Below are positions 11,636 to 22,801 of a DNA stretch of 64,000 nucleotides, in pieces (the first letter of the stretch is position 1; each line of letters begins with the position of its first letter). The notes under the pieces are model-generated. The model was given only the letters and a program-made list of their open reading frames with translations. It did not search any database and was not told the origin of the DNA. Location: assembly GCA_014529385.2 (NCBI GenBank), contig CM043960.1, positions 73,815,410-73,879,409 of the forward strand, read 5' to 3'. The position numbers and the translations under genes are program-made. The DNA comes from Adiantum capillus-veneris (taxonomy: Eukaryota > Streptophyta > Polypodiopsida > Polypodiales > Pteridaceae).

Positions 11636-13200
11636 TTACTCTAGGGAAGCATTGTAAGCATTGACAAGGTTTAGGTTATCCTTTAATTTTATGCCTTGCA
11701 TTCATCTAGCATCTTCAAAAGGATAATTCTTAAACTTAATAAGATATCATCAGATAGTCTTACCGCCTCTTAGTACCTTGTCTTCATGTCGGAGAATAGA
11801 CTCGGGCTGTAACACCTCTTCTTGGTCCTCGATCTCCGGTGGGTCTTCAGTAGTTGGTTCTTAAGGTGGCTCTCTTTTGTAAGGCTTTAGTAGGCTCACA
11901 TGAAAAGCATTGTGTATGAGCCAATGGCTGGGCAACTTGAGTTGATAGGCCATCTCATTGATTGATGTAAGAATTTGGTAGGGACCATAGCACCTTTTTG
12001 CTAACTTAGCATAACACTTTTGGTGTCATATAGGATTCTTGCCCGTCGTGTGCCTCAGTTGAGCCTTGGGAAATTTGAGTAAGACCCAATCATTTTCTTT
12101 AAATGCTTGGGCCCTTTTGTGCTTATCAGCAACAGCCTTTTACCTTTGCCATGAGATAGAGATAGCATCCTTAATCTTTTGGAAAGATTCTTGTCGGTCT
12201 TGGCTATACTCATCTGTAGAAAAGATCTTACCATGTACCTTAAGTACAACGGAAATTTTTTATCTTCCCTCAATTACGTCAAAAGGTGCTTTTCCTGTGG
12301 AAGTATGTACAGTGTTATTGTAGGAATACTCCACTAAGGGTAAGTACTTCTCCCATTGGGACCTTTGATCTACTTCCGTTACATAGGCTTTTACTAGATC
12401 AATAATTTTTAGGTTAGCTATTTCACTTTGGCCATACGTTTACGGGTGATAGGCCGAAGAGAAATTTAGTCTTGTCCCTAAATTCTCAAAGAGACCCTTC
12501 TAGAAATTACTGGTCATTCTAGGATCTCTATCCGAAACTATGGACATTGTCAAGCCATGGTACTTGAAGATTTGTGAAATGAAGAGGGTTGCCATTGGAT
12601 GGGCTTTGATAGTCTTTCTGACAGGTATAAAATGAGCTTGTTTACTGAACCTCTCTACCATCATCCATATTCCCGTATTCCCATGGGGATAGACTTAGGC
12701 AATCCAAAGATAAAATCCATGGATATGCTCTCCCATGGTAAATTAGGGATTGGCAATGGTTGAAGCAATACAGATTGCTTCCCTCTATCAAACTTCGTCT
12801 TTTGGCATACCACACATTTAGAAACATACTCTTGTATGTTTGATTTCATGGTAGGCCAATAGAAATATGTTTCAATCCCTTTGAGGGTAGATTGAATTCC
12901 TGTATGCCCTGCATAAGGAGGAGGATGAGATTCATGCATTAATTTCTCACGTAGTGAGTTAGTAACACATAGTCTATTGCCATAGAGAAGATAACCATGT
13001 TCTAAAGTAAATGGTTCCTCTTTCTTCCCTAATGCAAGGGCTGAAATCACATCTCTAAAATCGGGATCAATAGCATACTCATCTATCATAGAAGATAGAT
13101 CATTGTGAGTTGCTATGGAAACCGCATTCACTCTCGGCCGTCTTGAGAGTGCATTGGCTACTTGATTATGTTTGCCAGCAATGTGAGAAATATGAAAATG
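11636..13200 (-). pseudogene. CRV-2 integrase and chromodomain (broken)
   Basis: The zinc-binding domain is clear: ESHPPPYAGHTGIQSTLKGI then KCVVCQKTKFD (H-H-C-C, about 12790-12960). It is followed by LPWESISMDFIFGLP and, after a frameshift near 12670, DKFSKQAHFIPVRKT and SDRDPRMTSNF. The HPQTDGQSE-type motif has a stop where Gln is expected. The C-terminal domain reads KRCYGPYQIL and IHNAFHVSLLKPYK. The chromodomain is recognisable by YLIKFKNYPFEDARWM (about 11695-11745), with two adjacent stops just before it. Chromodomains bind modified histone tails and can direct integration; here it supports the chromovirus call. Multiple stops and frameshifts mean no function. Confidence 0.9.
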
Positions 13201-13203
13201 AAA

Positions 13204-13925
13204 TTACAAAAGAAAAAATTCCCACCTCATTTGTTCGTCAGAGAGCTTGGTCTGCGTCATGAAGTACTTAAGACTTTGGTGATCCGTTCGTAGAATGAAA
13301 GGAGTCCCCAATAAATAGTGCTTCCATGAGTCTAAGGCATGTAGAATTGCAAGGAGATCCTTTTCATATATGCCTAGAGCTTGCTCAAGAGGGTCGAGCC
13401 TTCCTCTTTCATAGGCTATGGCATGCCCTTCTTGGAGAAAAACACCTCCAAGGCAATCACCACAAGCGTCACATTGGACCTCAAATGGCTTTGAGAGATC
13501 TGGTAGTGTAAGCACAGGTTGAGGGTTAAGCTTTTCTTTAAGATTTTTGAAAGCATTGTTCTCCTTGGCAGACCATGTATAACTAACATTTTTCTTTGTT
13601 AGGTCATGTAATGGTCCTACGATGTGTGAGAACTTTTCTATGAAGCGTCTATAGTATGTACACATACCTCTAAAGCTTCTTAGTTCATGAAGATTCCTTG
13701 GTTTAGGCCATTATTTTATTACCTCTAACTTTGATGGATCCATTTGGATGCCATTTGGAGAGATAATGTGACCTAAATACTGAATCTCTTGCAAGAAAAA
13801 ATCACTTTTCTTTCGATTAACATAAAGTTTATTCTCTCTTAAGACTTGAAATATTACCTGGAGGTGTTGCTTGTGTTACCTAGAGGTGTTTCTTGTGTTC
13901 GTCTAATGAATTAGAGTAGATGATG
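13204..13925 (-). pseudogene. CRV-2 RT C-terminal part and RNase H
   Basis: Continues the RT cut by CAC-1. Directly at the border is IYSNSLDEHK, the sequence following the catalytic Asp pair. A 22-23-bp tandem duplication (about 13864-13906) follows, which shifts the frame. Then come YLGHIISPNGI, FRGMCTYYRRFIEKFSHI and the RNase H motifs VQCDACGDCLGGV, YERGRLDPLEQALGIYEKDL and LRTDHQSLKYF. The run 13204-13665 is a 153-codon open stretch, showing modest decay. RNase H degrades the RNA of the RNA/DNA hybrid during reverse transcription. Confidence 0.92.
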
Positions 13926-13943
13926 CACTACAACACAACACGG
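13926..13943 (+). repeat. CAC-1 left terminal inverted repeat
   Basis: CACTACAACA is identical to the right terminus and the next 8 bases are similar. It is followed within 150 bases by subterminal motifs (TATATCGACG, GTCGATATATGCG, GTCGCTAT). Confidence 0.93.
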
Positions 13944-14204
13944 AGATATTGACGCGCATATATCGACGAAATTAGCGGGCGTCGCTATACGCGTCGATAT
14001 ATGCGCTTCAATGTACGTCGATATATGCGTGGAAAGGCTTTACTTCCCACGCGTATATTGATGTCTATAGCGACGCGTATAGCGAAGCAAAAAAATTGGG
14101 GGAAAAAAGCGAAACCCGCGAGCAGTAGGGGCCATTTTCGCCTGCGCTCTGCTCAAATCTTGGACTCCACCTGCTGCGCAGGTATTATGCCCCCCCCCAA
14201 CCCC

Positions 14205-14820
<616 letters not shown>

Positions 14821-14841
14821 TAGAGAGTGAGAGAGAGAGGT

Positions 14842-14896
<55 letters not shown>

Positions 14897-14946
14897 AAGA
14901 GAGAGAGGAAATAGAGAAAAAGAGAAAGAGAGTTATATATATATAG

Positions 14947-14992
<46 letters not shown>

Positions 14993-15078
14993 GTAGGGAA
15001 GTGAAGAGCGAGATAGAGAGAGAGATAGGACAATAAGGAAATAGAGAGAGAAAGAGAGATAGCAAGAGAGAGAGAGAG
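14821..15078 (+). repeat. Microsatellite block (GA)n/(TA)n
   Basis: Interleaved GA and TA dinucleotide tracts (GA at about 14846-14890, TA at 14935-14966, GA at 14967-14992 and 15064-15078). Ser/Leu-rich antisense frames here are repeat artefacts. Confidence 0.95.
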
Positions 15079-15141
15079 AGATGCAAGCGTCACTACTTTG
15101 TTTAGGTACGTAGTTTACAAAAGAGATTTTCCAATTGCAAC
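15079..15141 (+). repeat. 63-bp direct repeat, left copy
   Basis: Begins AGATGCAAGCGTCAC and ends CCAATTGCAAC. It is identical base for base to 15634-15696. The two copies bracket the gypsy-derived patch. Confidence 0.95.
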
Positions 15142-15633
15142 ATACCTTCTAACATTCCTTCATCTTCCACCTTTTGGTTCTCTTGGGAACCTACCTCTTC
15201 CAAACCTCGAGAAGAGGTCTCCTGGTTGTTTGGCTTAAACCTTACCCCCATGACTTTAATGGAGGACTCCTCTTCAGTAATGCTGCCGCTACTTTCTTCT
15301 TCTGAAGTGTTTTCAGTCCAATCTTCTTCCATCTCACTTCGAGATGATTCTTCATGGAGCTCCTCTTGGCATTGCTCCTTCATGTCAAAGACAACCTTCT
15401 TGTGATTGTCATTCCTGCAAATTATCTTTCCACTCTCCCAATCCTGCAAAGCTCACATTTTCATTAGCCATGGTCTTCCTAGGATAAATGGGTAACCATT
15501 TCCCTTGGTAGACATGACATAGAAATCCACTGCCTTCTTAATGCCAAAGGCCTCCACAAAAACATTTTTACAAATGCCTACGCACCTAGCCTTGCTATTG
15601 TTTGCCATTTTCACTTTGATTTCAGGTGTGGTC
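15142..15633 (-). pseudogene. Tat-type gypsy protease-region fragment patched into CAC-1
   Basis: 492 bases colinear with 30452-30927 of TAT-1 in the same (minus) orientation, clearly homologous though not identical. Read on the minus strand it shows the protease C-terminal words KAVDFYVMSTKGNGYPFILGRPWLMK and the acidic linker with EESSGSITEEESS. There are no LTRs, PBS or terminal repeats of its own. The bracketing 63-bp perfect duplication is far longer than any integrase duplication. A templated filler inserted during double-strand-break repair explains this best. Confidence 0.88.
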
Positions 15634-15696
15634 AGATGCAAGCGTCACTACTTTGTTTAGGTACGTAGTTTACAAAAGAGATTTTCCAATTGCAAC
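15634..15696 (+). repeat. 63-bp direct repeat, right copy
   Basis: Identical to 15079-15141; followed by CAC-1 sequence leading to the TNP2 gene. Confidence 0.95.
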
Positions 15697-15778
15697 GGTG
15701 ATGTGCTGGGAGAGCTTTTTAATTTAATGTAGGTTAAACAGGTTATGGCGGGAGCAACTTCTCCCGGCTGGCAATGAA

Positions 15779-18742
15779 ATGCCCCCCTCTAGGCTAGACA
15801 CAAAGCAACTTCTGACCTCAGTTGGCTTGGACTTTAACAAGATTCATGCATGTCCAAATGATTGCATTCTTTTTCGCAATGAATTCGCAGATTGTCTGTC
15901 GTGTCCTAAGTACGGAGCAATGTGCTACAAACAAGATGCAGTTGGAGAGACAGTGCCAGCTAAAGTGTTGAGGCAGTTCCCTATTATTCCTAGGATAAAA
16001 AGCATGTTTCGTTGTGGTTCCATTGCAAAATTGATGCGGTGGCATTCTATGAATAGATCCACTGACGCAACATTTAGGGTGCCCGTTGATTCGAAGGCTT
16101 TGAGGCACATTGAAGATACCTGGACACATTTTAAGAGTGAACCACGCAATTTGCGTTTGGGCATGGCAATGGATGGAGTCAATCCATTTGGCTTGAGAAG
16201 CTCGTCATGGAGCACTTGGCCTGTGTGCCTTATCAATTACAACCTCCCGCTGTGGCTTGCTATCAAGAAGGGTCATTTGATTTTAAGCTTGATTGTACCT
16301 GGTAAGTTCAAGGCAAAAAACATGGATGTTTATCTAGCTCCACTAGTTGACGAGCTCCAGGAGTTATGGCATGGGATGGACATAGCAGATGCGGTTGAAC
16401 CAATAGGACAACAGCATGCAAGGATCCATGGACTTCTTATGTGGACTATGCATGATTGGCCAGGATACGGAGAAGCTTCTGGTAATGGTTATTGATTTAC
16501 AAAATTCTCGCTATTCGCAAGCCCTTTGCCTTGGCCTGATTCAGGCTTTGATATATGCAGGACTAACAACTTCGGGATACAATGCATGTCCAATTTGCGG
16601 GCAATCTTTGGATGTGTGATATTCTACCTCTCTTCGAAAGACAATTTATCAAGGCCACCACCGTTATCTTCTAGATGGCCATCACTTGCGCGAAGGCCAG
16701 CTTGGTCGCGTCGAATGTCATCCTATGCATGTACAAGAGTGGCGTCGCCGATGGGAGCAACATGAGGGGCAACCTGTTCTAGGAATGAAACGTTTTTCCA
16801 TTCTCCATACGTTGCCATACTGGGGTGATCTACTAATTAACCATTTACTGGATCCAATGCATATATTCAAGAATGTGGGAGAGCTCCTCTAGAAGACAAT
16901 CATGGGAATGAAAGACAATCGAGCTTCACGAGATGATTTGCAGTCGGTTGCAAAGATGCCAGAGCTATGGCTTTTCATCAATGTAGCTGGTCAAACAAAA
17001 CTTCCAAGAGCTCCATGGGTATTGCTAAAAAGCAAAGAGTGACAAGTGAAAAGGGTGATTTCAGAGTTCAGGACGCCAACAGGATATATACGATGTCTCA
17101 AGATAGCATTCACCCGTGATGATCAACTGTCAGGTTTGAAATCGCACGACTAGCATAAGTTCTTGCAATTCATTCTTCCAATTGCGATCAAGCGGTGTTT
17201 AACGGAGGAAGTGCGGACCTGCATATACAAGATTTCAGAGCTAGTGCGGTGGATCTCTTCCAAGGAGATACGGGAGGAATCTATTGCAGTCGCAAGGGCT
17301 AACTCCATTGAGGCAGTTTGCATGATTGAGAAGTATCTACCCACGAGCTGCCTAACTATCCAAATGAACTTTCTCGTCCATGTAGTAGATGAGGTTGTAG
17401 TGGCAGGTACAGTCCACAGCCGTTGGATGTTCTTTCTAGAGCGGTTCATGAAAACACTTAAGGGTTTGGCTCGCCAAAAAGCGCGTCGAGAGGGGAGCAT
17501 GACAGAAGGATGGCTAGTGCAAGAGTCTCTTGTGTTGATGACCGAATTTCTATCCGTTTCTGACCCAGAAATACCTCGGCTGTGGAGCGATGAGGAGGAT
17601 GCAAGACTGGTGGGAGAGGAGCCGCAAGGGCAAGGGGTGCCGAAGAAAATGAACCTGGCCATGCGAGAAAAGATCATGAAGTTCTGTATACTAAATTCAG
17701 TGCCAATGCAAAAATGGCTTGAAAGGTACGAAGAAGAGAAAGAGAGACGCAATCTAGAGAGACAGGATTTCAGGCGAAGTTGAACGACTAGAGGCTTATC
17801 CTTGCCAGACTATCTCGCTCCTCTACCTAAATTCCCTACAATGACATGGTTGGACAAGATAGTGAGAGCAACTCGACAGATCGAAGAACCCATATCTCTA
17901 GAAGAGGAAGAGCTGGCTATTGGATGTGACTGGAAGTATCATACATACAACAATTGGATGGTCGCTATTGGATGGTCGCATGGAAAGCATTTCATAACAC
18001 AACAATTGGATGGTCGCTATTGGATGGTCTCTAGAAGAGGAAGAGCTGGCTATTGGATGGTCGCATGGAAAGCATTTCATAACACAACAATTGATAGCAG
18101 AAGAAACACGTGTGACAGTGGGGTAATGGTTAGTTTCATGCAAAAGAGCAGGGCCAGTGCTAGAGACACGAATGAGAGCACTAGCAACTTGGATTACTGT
18201 GGTCTGGTGTCAGATATCCTGAAAGTAAGCTTCAGGCGGTTTGAGATGTTTTTGTTGGATGTGAAGTGGTTCAAGGTGATTACTTATGGTCGCAATGCAA
18301 CGGTACGCAGAGATGGAAACAAGCTTGTGAAAATAGATTCTACAAAGACTTGGACAGATGCGAGCGACACATTTTCTCTCCCCGAACATTGCGAGCAAGT
18401 GGTCTTTGTACCGGACCCTCGAGAGCGATAATGGTGGTTTGTGGTTCACGTTGCTCCAAGAAATAAACACGTATTTGAAGGGCAAGATATCCTGGAGGAA
18501 AGTCTGTCAGACGACGTCATACTATTGTGACATTAGATGAGATGGACAAAGGTATGGCAGAGGAAGCTGACAGATATACGAGGGATGACGCAGACGAGCC
18601 AGAATTGACACTTGTAGATGAAGATGCAATGGATGAAGACAATATGCCAGAACGAGTTGGGGCAGAGTTATGTTTGCAATTAGAGATAGACGATGATACG
18701 GTGCAAGATCTTATCGATGATGCCTCACTCGTTGAGGCCTAG
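15779..18742 (+). pseudogene. CAC-1 TNP2-type transposase (broken)
   Basis: TNP2 (Transposase_21 family, RNase H-like fold) cuts CACTA elements out and inserts them. Visible in order: CPNDCILFRNEFADCLSCPK (zinc-binding start), VLRQFPIIPRIKSMF, LGMAMDGVNPFG (catalytic Asp region, about 16157-16192), WPVCLINYNLPLW, MDVYLAPLVDELQELW, and LMWTMHDWPGYGEASG. A frameshift near 16470-16600 leads to GYNACPICGQS, then LPYWGDLLINHLLDPMHIFK (16805-16870), a stop, and HKFLQFILPIAIKRCL. Next is the conserved VHSRWMFFLERFMKTLKG block (17410-17465, DUF4218 type), then a DUF4216-like block (VSFRRFEMFLLDVKWF, 18222-18270) and an acidic tail. Several stops and frameshifts occur. Near 17900-18070 part is tandemly duplicated. 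The N-terminal domain is not seen upstream. Confidence 0.93.
17901..18090 (+). repeat. Local 133-bp tandem duplication inside TNP2
   Basis: GAAGAGGAAGAGCTGGCTAT recurs at 17901 and 18034, and the segments GCATGGAAAGCATTTCATAA and AATTGGATGGTCGCTATTGG each occur twice. The imperfect duplication adds repeated residues between the two C-terminal transposase blocks. Confidence 0.85.
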
Positions 18743-18746
18743 GCCT

Positions 18747-18840
18747 GTAAGTGTTTGTGTGAAGACTTTGATTTAAAATTAAGCTTAAAGTTAATTTAAA
18801 CAACTGTGTTGTGATGCTTTATTTTACTTTCTTTGTGCAG
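18747..18840 (+). other. Probable intron before the TnpA-like gene
   Basis: Starts GTAAGTG after AGGCCT and ends with a pyrimidine-rich TTTCTTTGTGCAG, good plant splice signals, 94 bases long. It lies just upstream of the ATG at 18850, so it could split a 5' leader. No transcript evidence is available. Confidence 0.5.
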
Positions 18841-18849
18841 GACTTTAGT

Positions 18850-19993
18850 ATGGCAGACGAGATTCCAGATCCCGCTTCCATGAGTGCAGATGCATTCATG
18901 GGCTTCGTTACACGGATGACACCTGCTCAGATGGCAGAGGCTTCTCAGTACTCGGTAGCCAGAGGCACGGGCGCACGAGTACTACGCCTCTGGGCTTCAC
19001 ACCCGAGGGACCAACGCCTAGGGGGGGGACGCCTACGGGGTTCAGGACGCCTATGGGTACGACGCCTTCTTCTCCCATCACGGTCTCTTTGACACATAGG
19101 GGTGGGGCAGAGGCGGGTACGTCCTCATCTCCACAGCACAGGCGTACTCGCCGATCTCGGCGATCGTCAGGTGGAGGTGGTGGTTGCTGTGGAGGAGGGT
19201 CCACAGATGCTTCGACCCCTCCTCGCTCACGACCCTCGTCTTACCCATGCACACCTCTCGACACACCTCTTGGCACACCTCGGACACCTTGGGGGGCACA
19301 CGATCCTAGTGCCTCCAAGCTCTATACTGTACGGGGAGATGGTTCTGTTGACATGGATAGAGTCGGGACTCAGATGCGACAACGGATTTGCCAGATCGTG
19401 GAGCTGCAATTTTCGACCAGCATTCTGACGTCTTGGGATCAACAAGACAAGGAAAAAGTCACTTACATAGTGGAGACCATCCTGAGAGAGTACCGACCTG
19501 CTCCGGGTTCTTCCGTTGTTTCGGCATCGTGGATCAAGGGTGTTGCATGGGACACCATAAAACATCGACGAGATGCAGCTCGAAAGGCTTTCAGGACCGG
19601 CTCGCCGAAGCCTTCAGGCATCCCACACGAGACGTGGCTGCAGATCAGGGAGGATGAGCGGACAGCGGCCACGCGGTTCAGACAGCAGCGTGAGGCCGCG
19701 CAGGTACGACAGATGACTAGGGGGACACCTCATCTTGGCAGCGGAGGCTTCGACACCTTTTGCTATGAGTTTGTGAGTTTCTAATCCAATCTTAACTATG
19801 GCATTTTTTAAAACACAATGAATCATGTATTCTTATTACTTTGATTTTTATATAAACGCAGAATCTTGCAATGCATCGAGCTCCATCACGCGAGGAGGAG
19901 TCAGATGGATATCGCAGAGGTATCTATGAAGTACTGAATGATCTTGAAGCTTCAGGAGAGCCTGTAGACTGGGAGGCCTTACAGTCTTGCTGA
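18850..19993 (+). pseudogene. CAC-1 TnpA-like second gene
   Basis: Second open region of the element, in the place where CACTA elements encode a DNA-binding TnpA-like protein that recognises subterminal repeats. It starts MADEIPDPASMSADAFMGF (18850). After one or two frameshifts around 18960-19030 (a run of 8 G at 19021-19028) there is a Thr-Pro-Gly-rich stretch, then a long open frame from 19053. This has a Ser/Arg/Gly-rich segment, a helical part (ILTSWDQQDKEKVTYIVE) and HETWLQIREDERT ending in GSGGF. That pattern resembles plant TnpA/transposase-associated families by layout only. A GT at 19773 and AG at 19861 join in frame to NLAMHRAPSREEESDGYRRG and a stop at 19991-19993. Confidence 0.7.
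19773..19861 (+). other. Probable intron in the TnpA-like gene
   Basis: GTGAGTTTC to AAACGCAG, 89 bases, AT-rich. Removing it keeps the reading frame open for 43 further codons to TGA. A similar GTGAGAC...TGTGCAG pair at 20003-20092 could be a 3'-UTR intron. Confidence 0.6.
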
Positions 19994-20093
19994 TCGCTTG
20001 AGGTGAGACGTTAATATGTGTGAGTTGATTTAATTAAGTCAGTATATGTGAAGTAATATCAATACTAGTTTTGTGAGTTGTTCTATGTGCAGG

Positions 20094-20787
20094 TTGCGAC
20101 GCCTAGTCATTAGTGGACCAGATTTCATCTATATGCTTTGTGAGACACAAACACGCTTCTGTGTCTCTTTTTTGTACAAACAGTTAGTGTTCAGACAGTT
20201 ATTGTTTCCCTTATGGTTATGATTATTGCCATTGTCATTGTATAGATAGTTATTGTTTCTCTTTCTGGTTATGCTTATGGTTATTGTTAATTTTGTTTAT
20301 GGTTATGGTTATCTGCATTATGGTTTTGATCAAAGTGGTTATAGCCGATTATGGTTTTAAGTTATGGTTATGGTTCGTTATGGTTATGCTTTTAAGTTAT
20401 GGCTATGCTTTTCAGTTGGTACGGTTGTCTTTCATTGGCCTTAAATCTCATGTGAGATCCTACATGGATAGCATGTAGGAGGCGTATACATGATATGGTT
20501 TTTTTTGAAAAGTTTATGTAAAAACAAAGGGAACTCTGCCAAAATTTCTGCGCGCGGGAGCATGGTTGATATTTTGGTGCTGCTCGCTTTCTTGGGCAGA
20601 GGACAGGAAGTTGGCTGTTGCTGTGTCCATCTTTTAATTGGGCACACGCCAGGCTACCTGCCCTCTGCCCAAGAAAAACATTTTCTGCTATGGTCGTCAC
20701 TATGCCCGTCGCTATCCGCGTCGCTAATAGCGACTGGTTTCATAGCGACGTGCATAGCACGGGCAGTGTCGATATATGAGTCGATAA
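20094..20787 (+). other. CAC-1 3' non-coding region
   Basis: Contains a field of GGTTATG-like words (about 20210-20420) and a hairpin with a near-perfect 18-base stem (TTCTTGGGCAGAGGACAG at about 20590 against its complement near 20657-20674). Subterminal words GTCGCTAT/GTCGATATATG follow at 20706-20790. No gene is seen. Confidence 0.6.
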
Positions 20788-20789
20788 CA

Positions 20790-20807
20790 CCTGTTTTTGT
20801 TGTAGTG
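20790..20807 (-). repeat. CAC-1 right terminal inverted repeat
   Basis: Reverse complement reads CACTACAACAAAAACAGG; the second ATG target copy follows at 20808-20810. Confidence 0.93.
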
Positions 20808-20810
20808 ATG

Positions 20811-21040
20811 AAATCATCAAAGAACGCTCTAGTAAAGGTTGAATAGCTTCTCCATCAAGCGGTTGAATGTGGCTGGTGCATTGGTCAAGCCAAAAGGCAT
20901 GACAATATATTCATAAAGACTAAACGTAGTGCGAAATGTGATCTTTACAATGTCTTGATCAACTATCCTTATTTGATGATAGCCACATTTTAGCTCAATC
21001 CTACTGAAGTAGGTGGACCCTTGTAGCTTATCAATAGGTC
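20811..21040 (-). pseudogene. CRV-2 RT, portion upstream of the CAC-1 insertion
   Basis: Minus-strand frames show the RT words ELKCGYHQIRI and VMPFGLTNAPATFNRLMEKLF just before the catalytic Asp pair. There are several stops and frame changes. It joins gag directly at about 21040: the gag zinc knuckle, the protease and the RT N-terminus are absent, which indicates an internal deletion. Confidence 0.85.
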
Positions 21041-21042
21041 TT

Positions 21043-22151
21043 CTACACGTGGAACAAGAAACCTATTTCTTCAGCTAAGCCCGCACAAAATTGTTGCTTT
21101 TGCTCTCCAGAACCCAAGTTTTTGAAGACAGTGGCTTTGAGTTGTAAGTCCCAAAACTTGTCTACATATTTGTGAATGGATTCGTAGGGAGAGAGCTTCA
21201 AGCTTAACCATTCGGTGAGTACTTTGTCTTTGGCATCAGTGGCCAAAAAATTCTTCATAATGGAATCTCTTAAAGATTTCCATGTTCATGGAGCTTCACC
21301 ATTGGCCCATAGGCTAGACCACCATTTCCTAGCGGATTTTTGAAAGTGCATAGCTTAGAGGACTCGTTGAAGCCCTCATCTCCAAACGCCGCGTCAAATT
21401 GTTGGATAAAGGCCAAGACTTTGTCCATAGCACCAAAGATGCCATCATAGGTAAGGAAAGAGATGCTCTTCCCTCCCTCTTTGAACTTCTTGAGCTTGTA
21501 CGACCTCTTCCATGTGGCATAGGAATTTCTATGGCCTCTCCTTTTTGATGGTTCAAAGGTTGCACGATCACTTTCTTCAGAAGATGAAGAATTTGAGGAA
21601 GATGGAGAAGAGGGTGACCTCTTTCTCGCCTTTTTCTTGCCTTGATCTTCTTTGTCTGCACCATCACTTTCATAAGAGGAAGAGGATGAAGAAGATGGAG
21701 AAGAGGGTGTTCTCTTTCTTGCCTTTTTATTTTCTTGCTTTTTGTCATCCCTTTTTGAATTATGGTGTGGAGAAGTGTGCGATGGTCTTCTCCACTTAGG
21801 AGGTGAGGGAGAGAGTTTATCCCCCCGTCTTTGTGGAGTCATCTCCACCGAGGTGGCAGGAGACTCACTTCTTTCTTGTTCCTTCAGTGGGGGATCTTGA
21901 ATTCTCCTTTGGAAAGGATATGCATCATCAAGAAGAAAATTTTTGAGCCCTTTTTATGGATCCTCTTCGTCTTCCCGAATCAGAGAGATGCCTCTTTTAG
22001 GAGTATCACAAGGAGGCTTACTAGGTACTCTCTCGTCATTGTGGGGAACTTGGAGAATCCCATGAGCATGAAGCTGATGTTGCACTTCACTTTGGAGGGA
22101 TGGATTTCCCATGGCTTGTTGAAGCCTAGAAACAAGGTAGATAACAAGCAT
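21043..22151 (-). pseudogene. CRV-2 gag (truncated, frameshifted)
   Basis: Gag-like protein in two main frames. The N-terminal portion (21954-22151) is followed by a basic/Ser-rich segment (RKRTPSSPSSSSSSSYES and a second similar block, 21600-21730). The capsid-like part follows with RNSYATWKRSYKLKKFKEGG, then LAFIQQFDAAFG and, after a frameshift near 21265, TEWLSLKLSPYESIHKYVDKFW and QQFCAGLAEE. This matches the gypsy gag pattern of F, Y, F with a fixed spacing. No zinc knuckle remains. Confidence 0.82.
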
Positions 22152-22570
22152 AGGTGCATCATTGGTAGCCTTGTCATTAGCAAAATCAAGTCCTAGTTGC
22201 TACTTTGGCACTTCAAGCCCTAGTTGCTACTCCTCTTTACCCATTTAGAAAAATCACTCAAGCTATTGTACTTGTGGCTCGAATACCATTAATTGCAAGG
22301 AATAGAAGAGAGGGTCGTCCAACACCAAAATAGTACCGGCTCCTGTCAAGCTTCTAATAGCTCAATAGTGGTTAAGCCGTAGGCAAGCCCCGTAGGCTCC
22401 ACTATTAAGACAATAGCTCTCGACGGTGATGCCCCGTTATCTGCACCAAGGCAAGCGCACTGCAAGATTGAAAAATCCCTATTCTACTTACTCACATGCA
22501 ATTAATAATACCAACCATTTATAGCTAGCTTGAGGACCTCCCTTCTTGAGCAAGAAAAGAGAAACCTTGT
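22152..22570 (-). other. CRV-2 5' leader
   Basis: Untranslated leader between PBS and gag. It includes the first copy of the 146-bp tandem duplication (from about 22508). Confidence 0.6.
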
Positions 22571-22801
22571 GCTCTAATACCAATGTAACATTTAATGGCC
22601 TAGTAACTTGTGTGTAGTGGAAAATAGCATGAACATAGTGAGAATCTCATTAAATACCAACCATTTATAGGTAGCTTGAGGACCTCCCTTCTTGAGCAAG
22701 AAAAGAGAAACCTTGTGCTCTGGTACCAATGTAACATTTAATGGCGTAGTAACTTGTGTGTAGCAAGAAAATAGCATGAACATAGTGAGAATTTCATTAG
22801 A
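22508..22801 (-). repeat. 146-bp tandem duplication across the CRV-2 LTR/PBS junction
   Basis: The block containing leader, PBS and the terminal ~70 bases of the LTR occurs twice (about 22508-22653 and 22654-22799). LTR termini TGTAACATTTAATGG therefore appear at 22584 and 22730, and PBS-like words at 22571-22583 (TTGGTATTAGAGC on the minus strand) and 22717-22729 (TTGGTACCAGAGC). Confidence 0.9.
22717..22729 (-). other. CRV-2 primer-binding site (LTR-adjacent copy)
   Basis: Minus-strand TTGGTACCAGAGC next to the 5' LTR; it resembles TGGTATCAGAGC, the initiator-Met tRNA site, with one mismatch. Confidence 0.8.

Noticed and set aside
15142..15633. Independent nested retrotransposon inside CAC-1
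   Set aside because: No LTRs, PBS or PPT, and the flanking duplication is 63 bp, far beyond integrase duplications.
15818..16236. Minus-strand frames of 103 codons over TNP2
   Set aside because: Antisense shadows of the transposase, which has clear family motifs on the plus strand.
17150..17752. 200-codon minus-strand frame
   Set aside because: Antisense shadow of the conserved HSRWMFFLERFMK block of TNP2.
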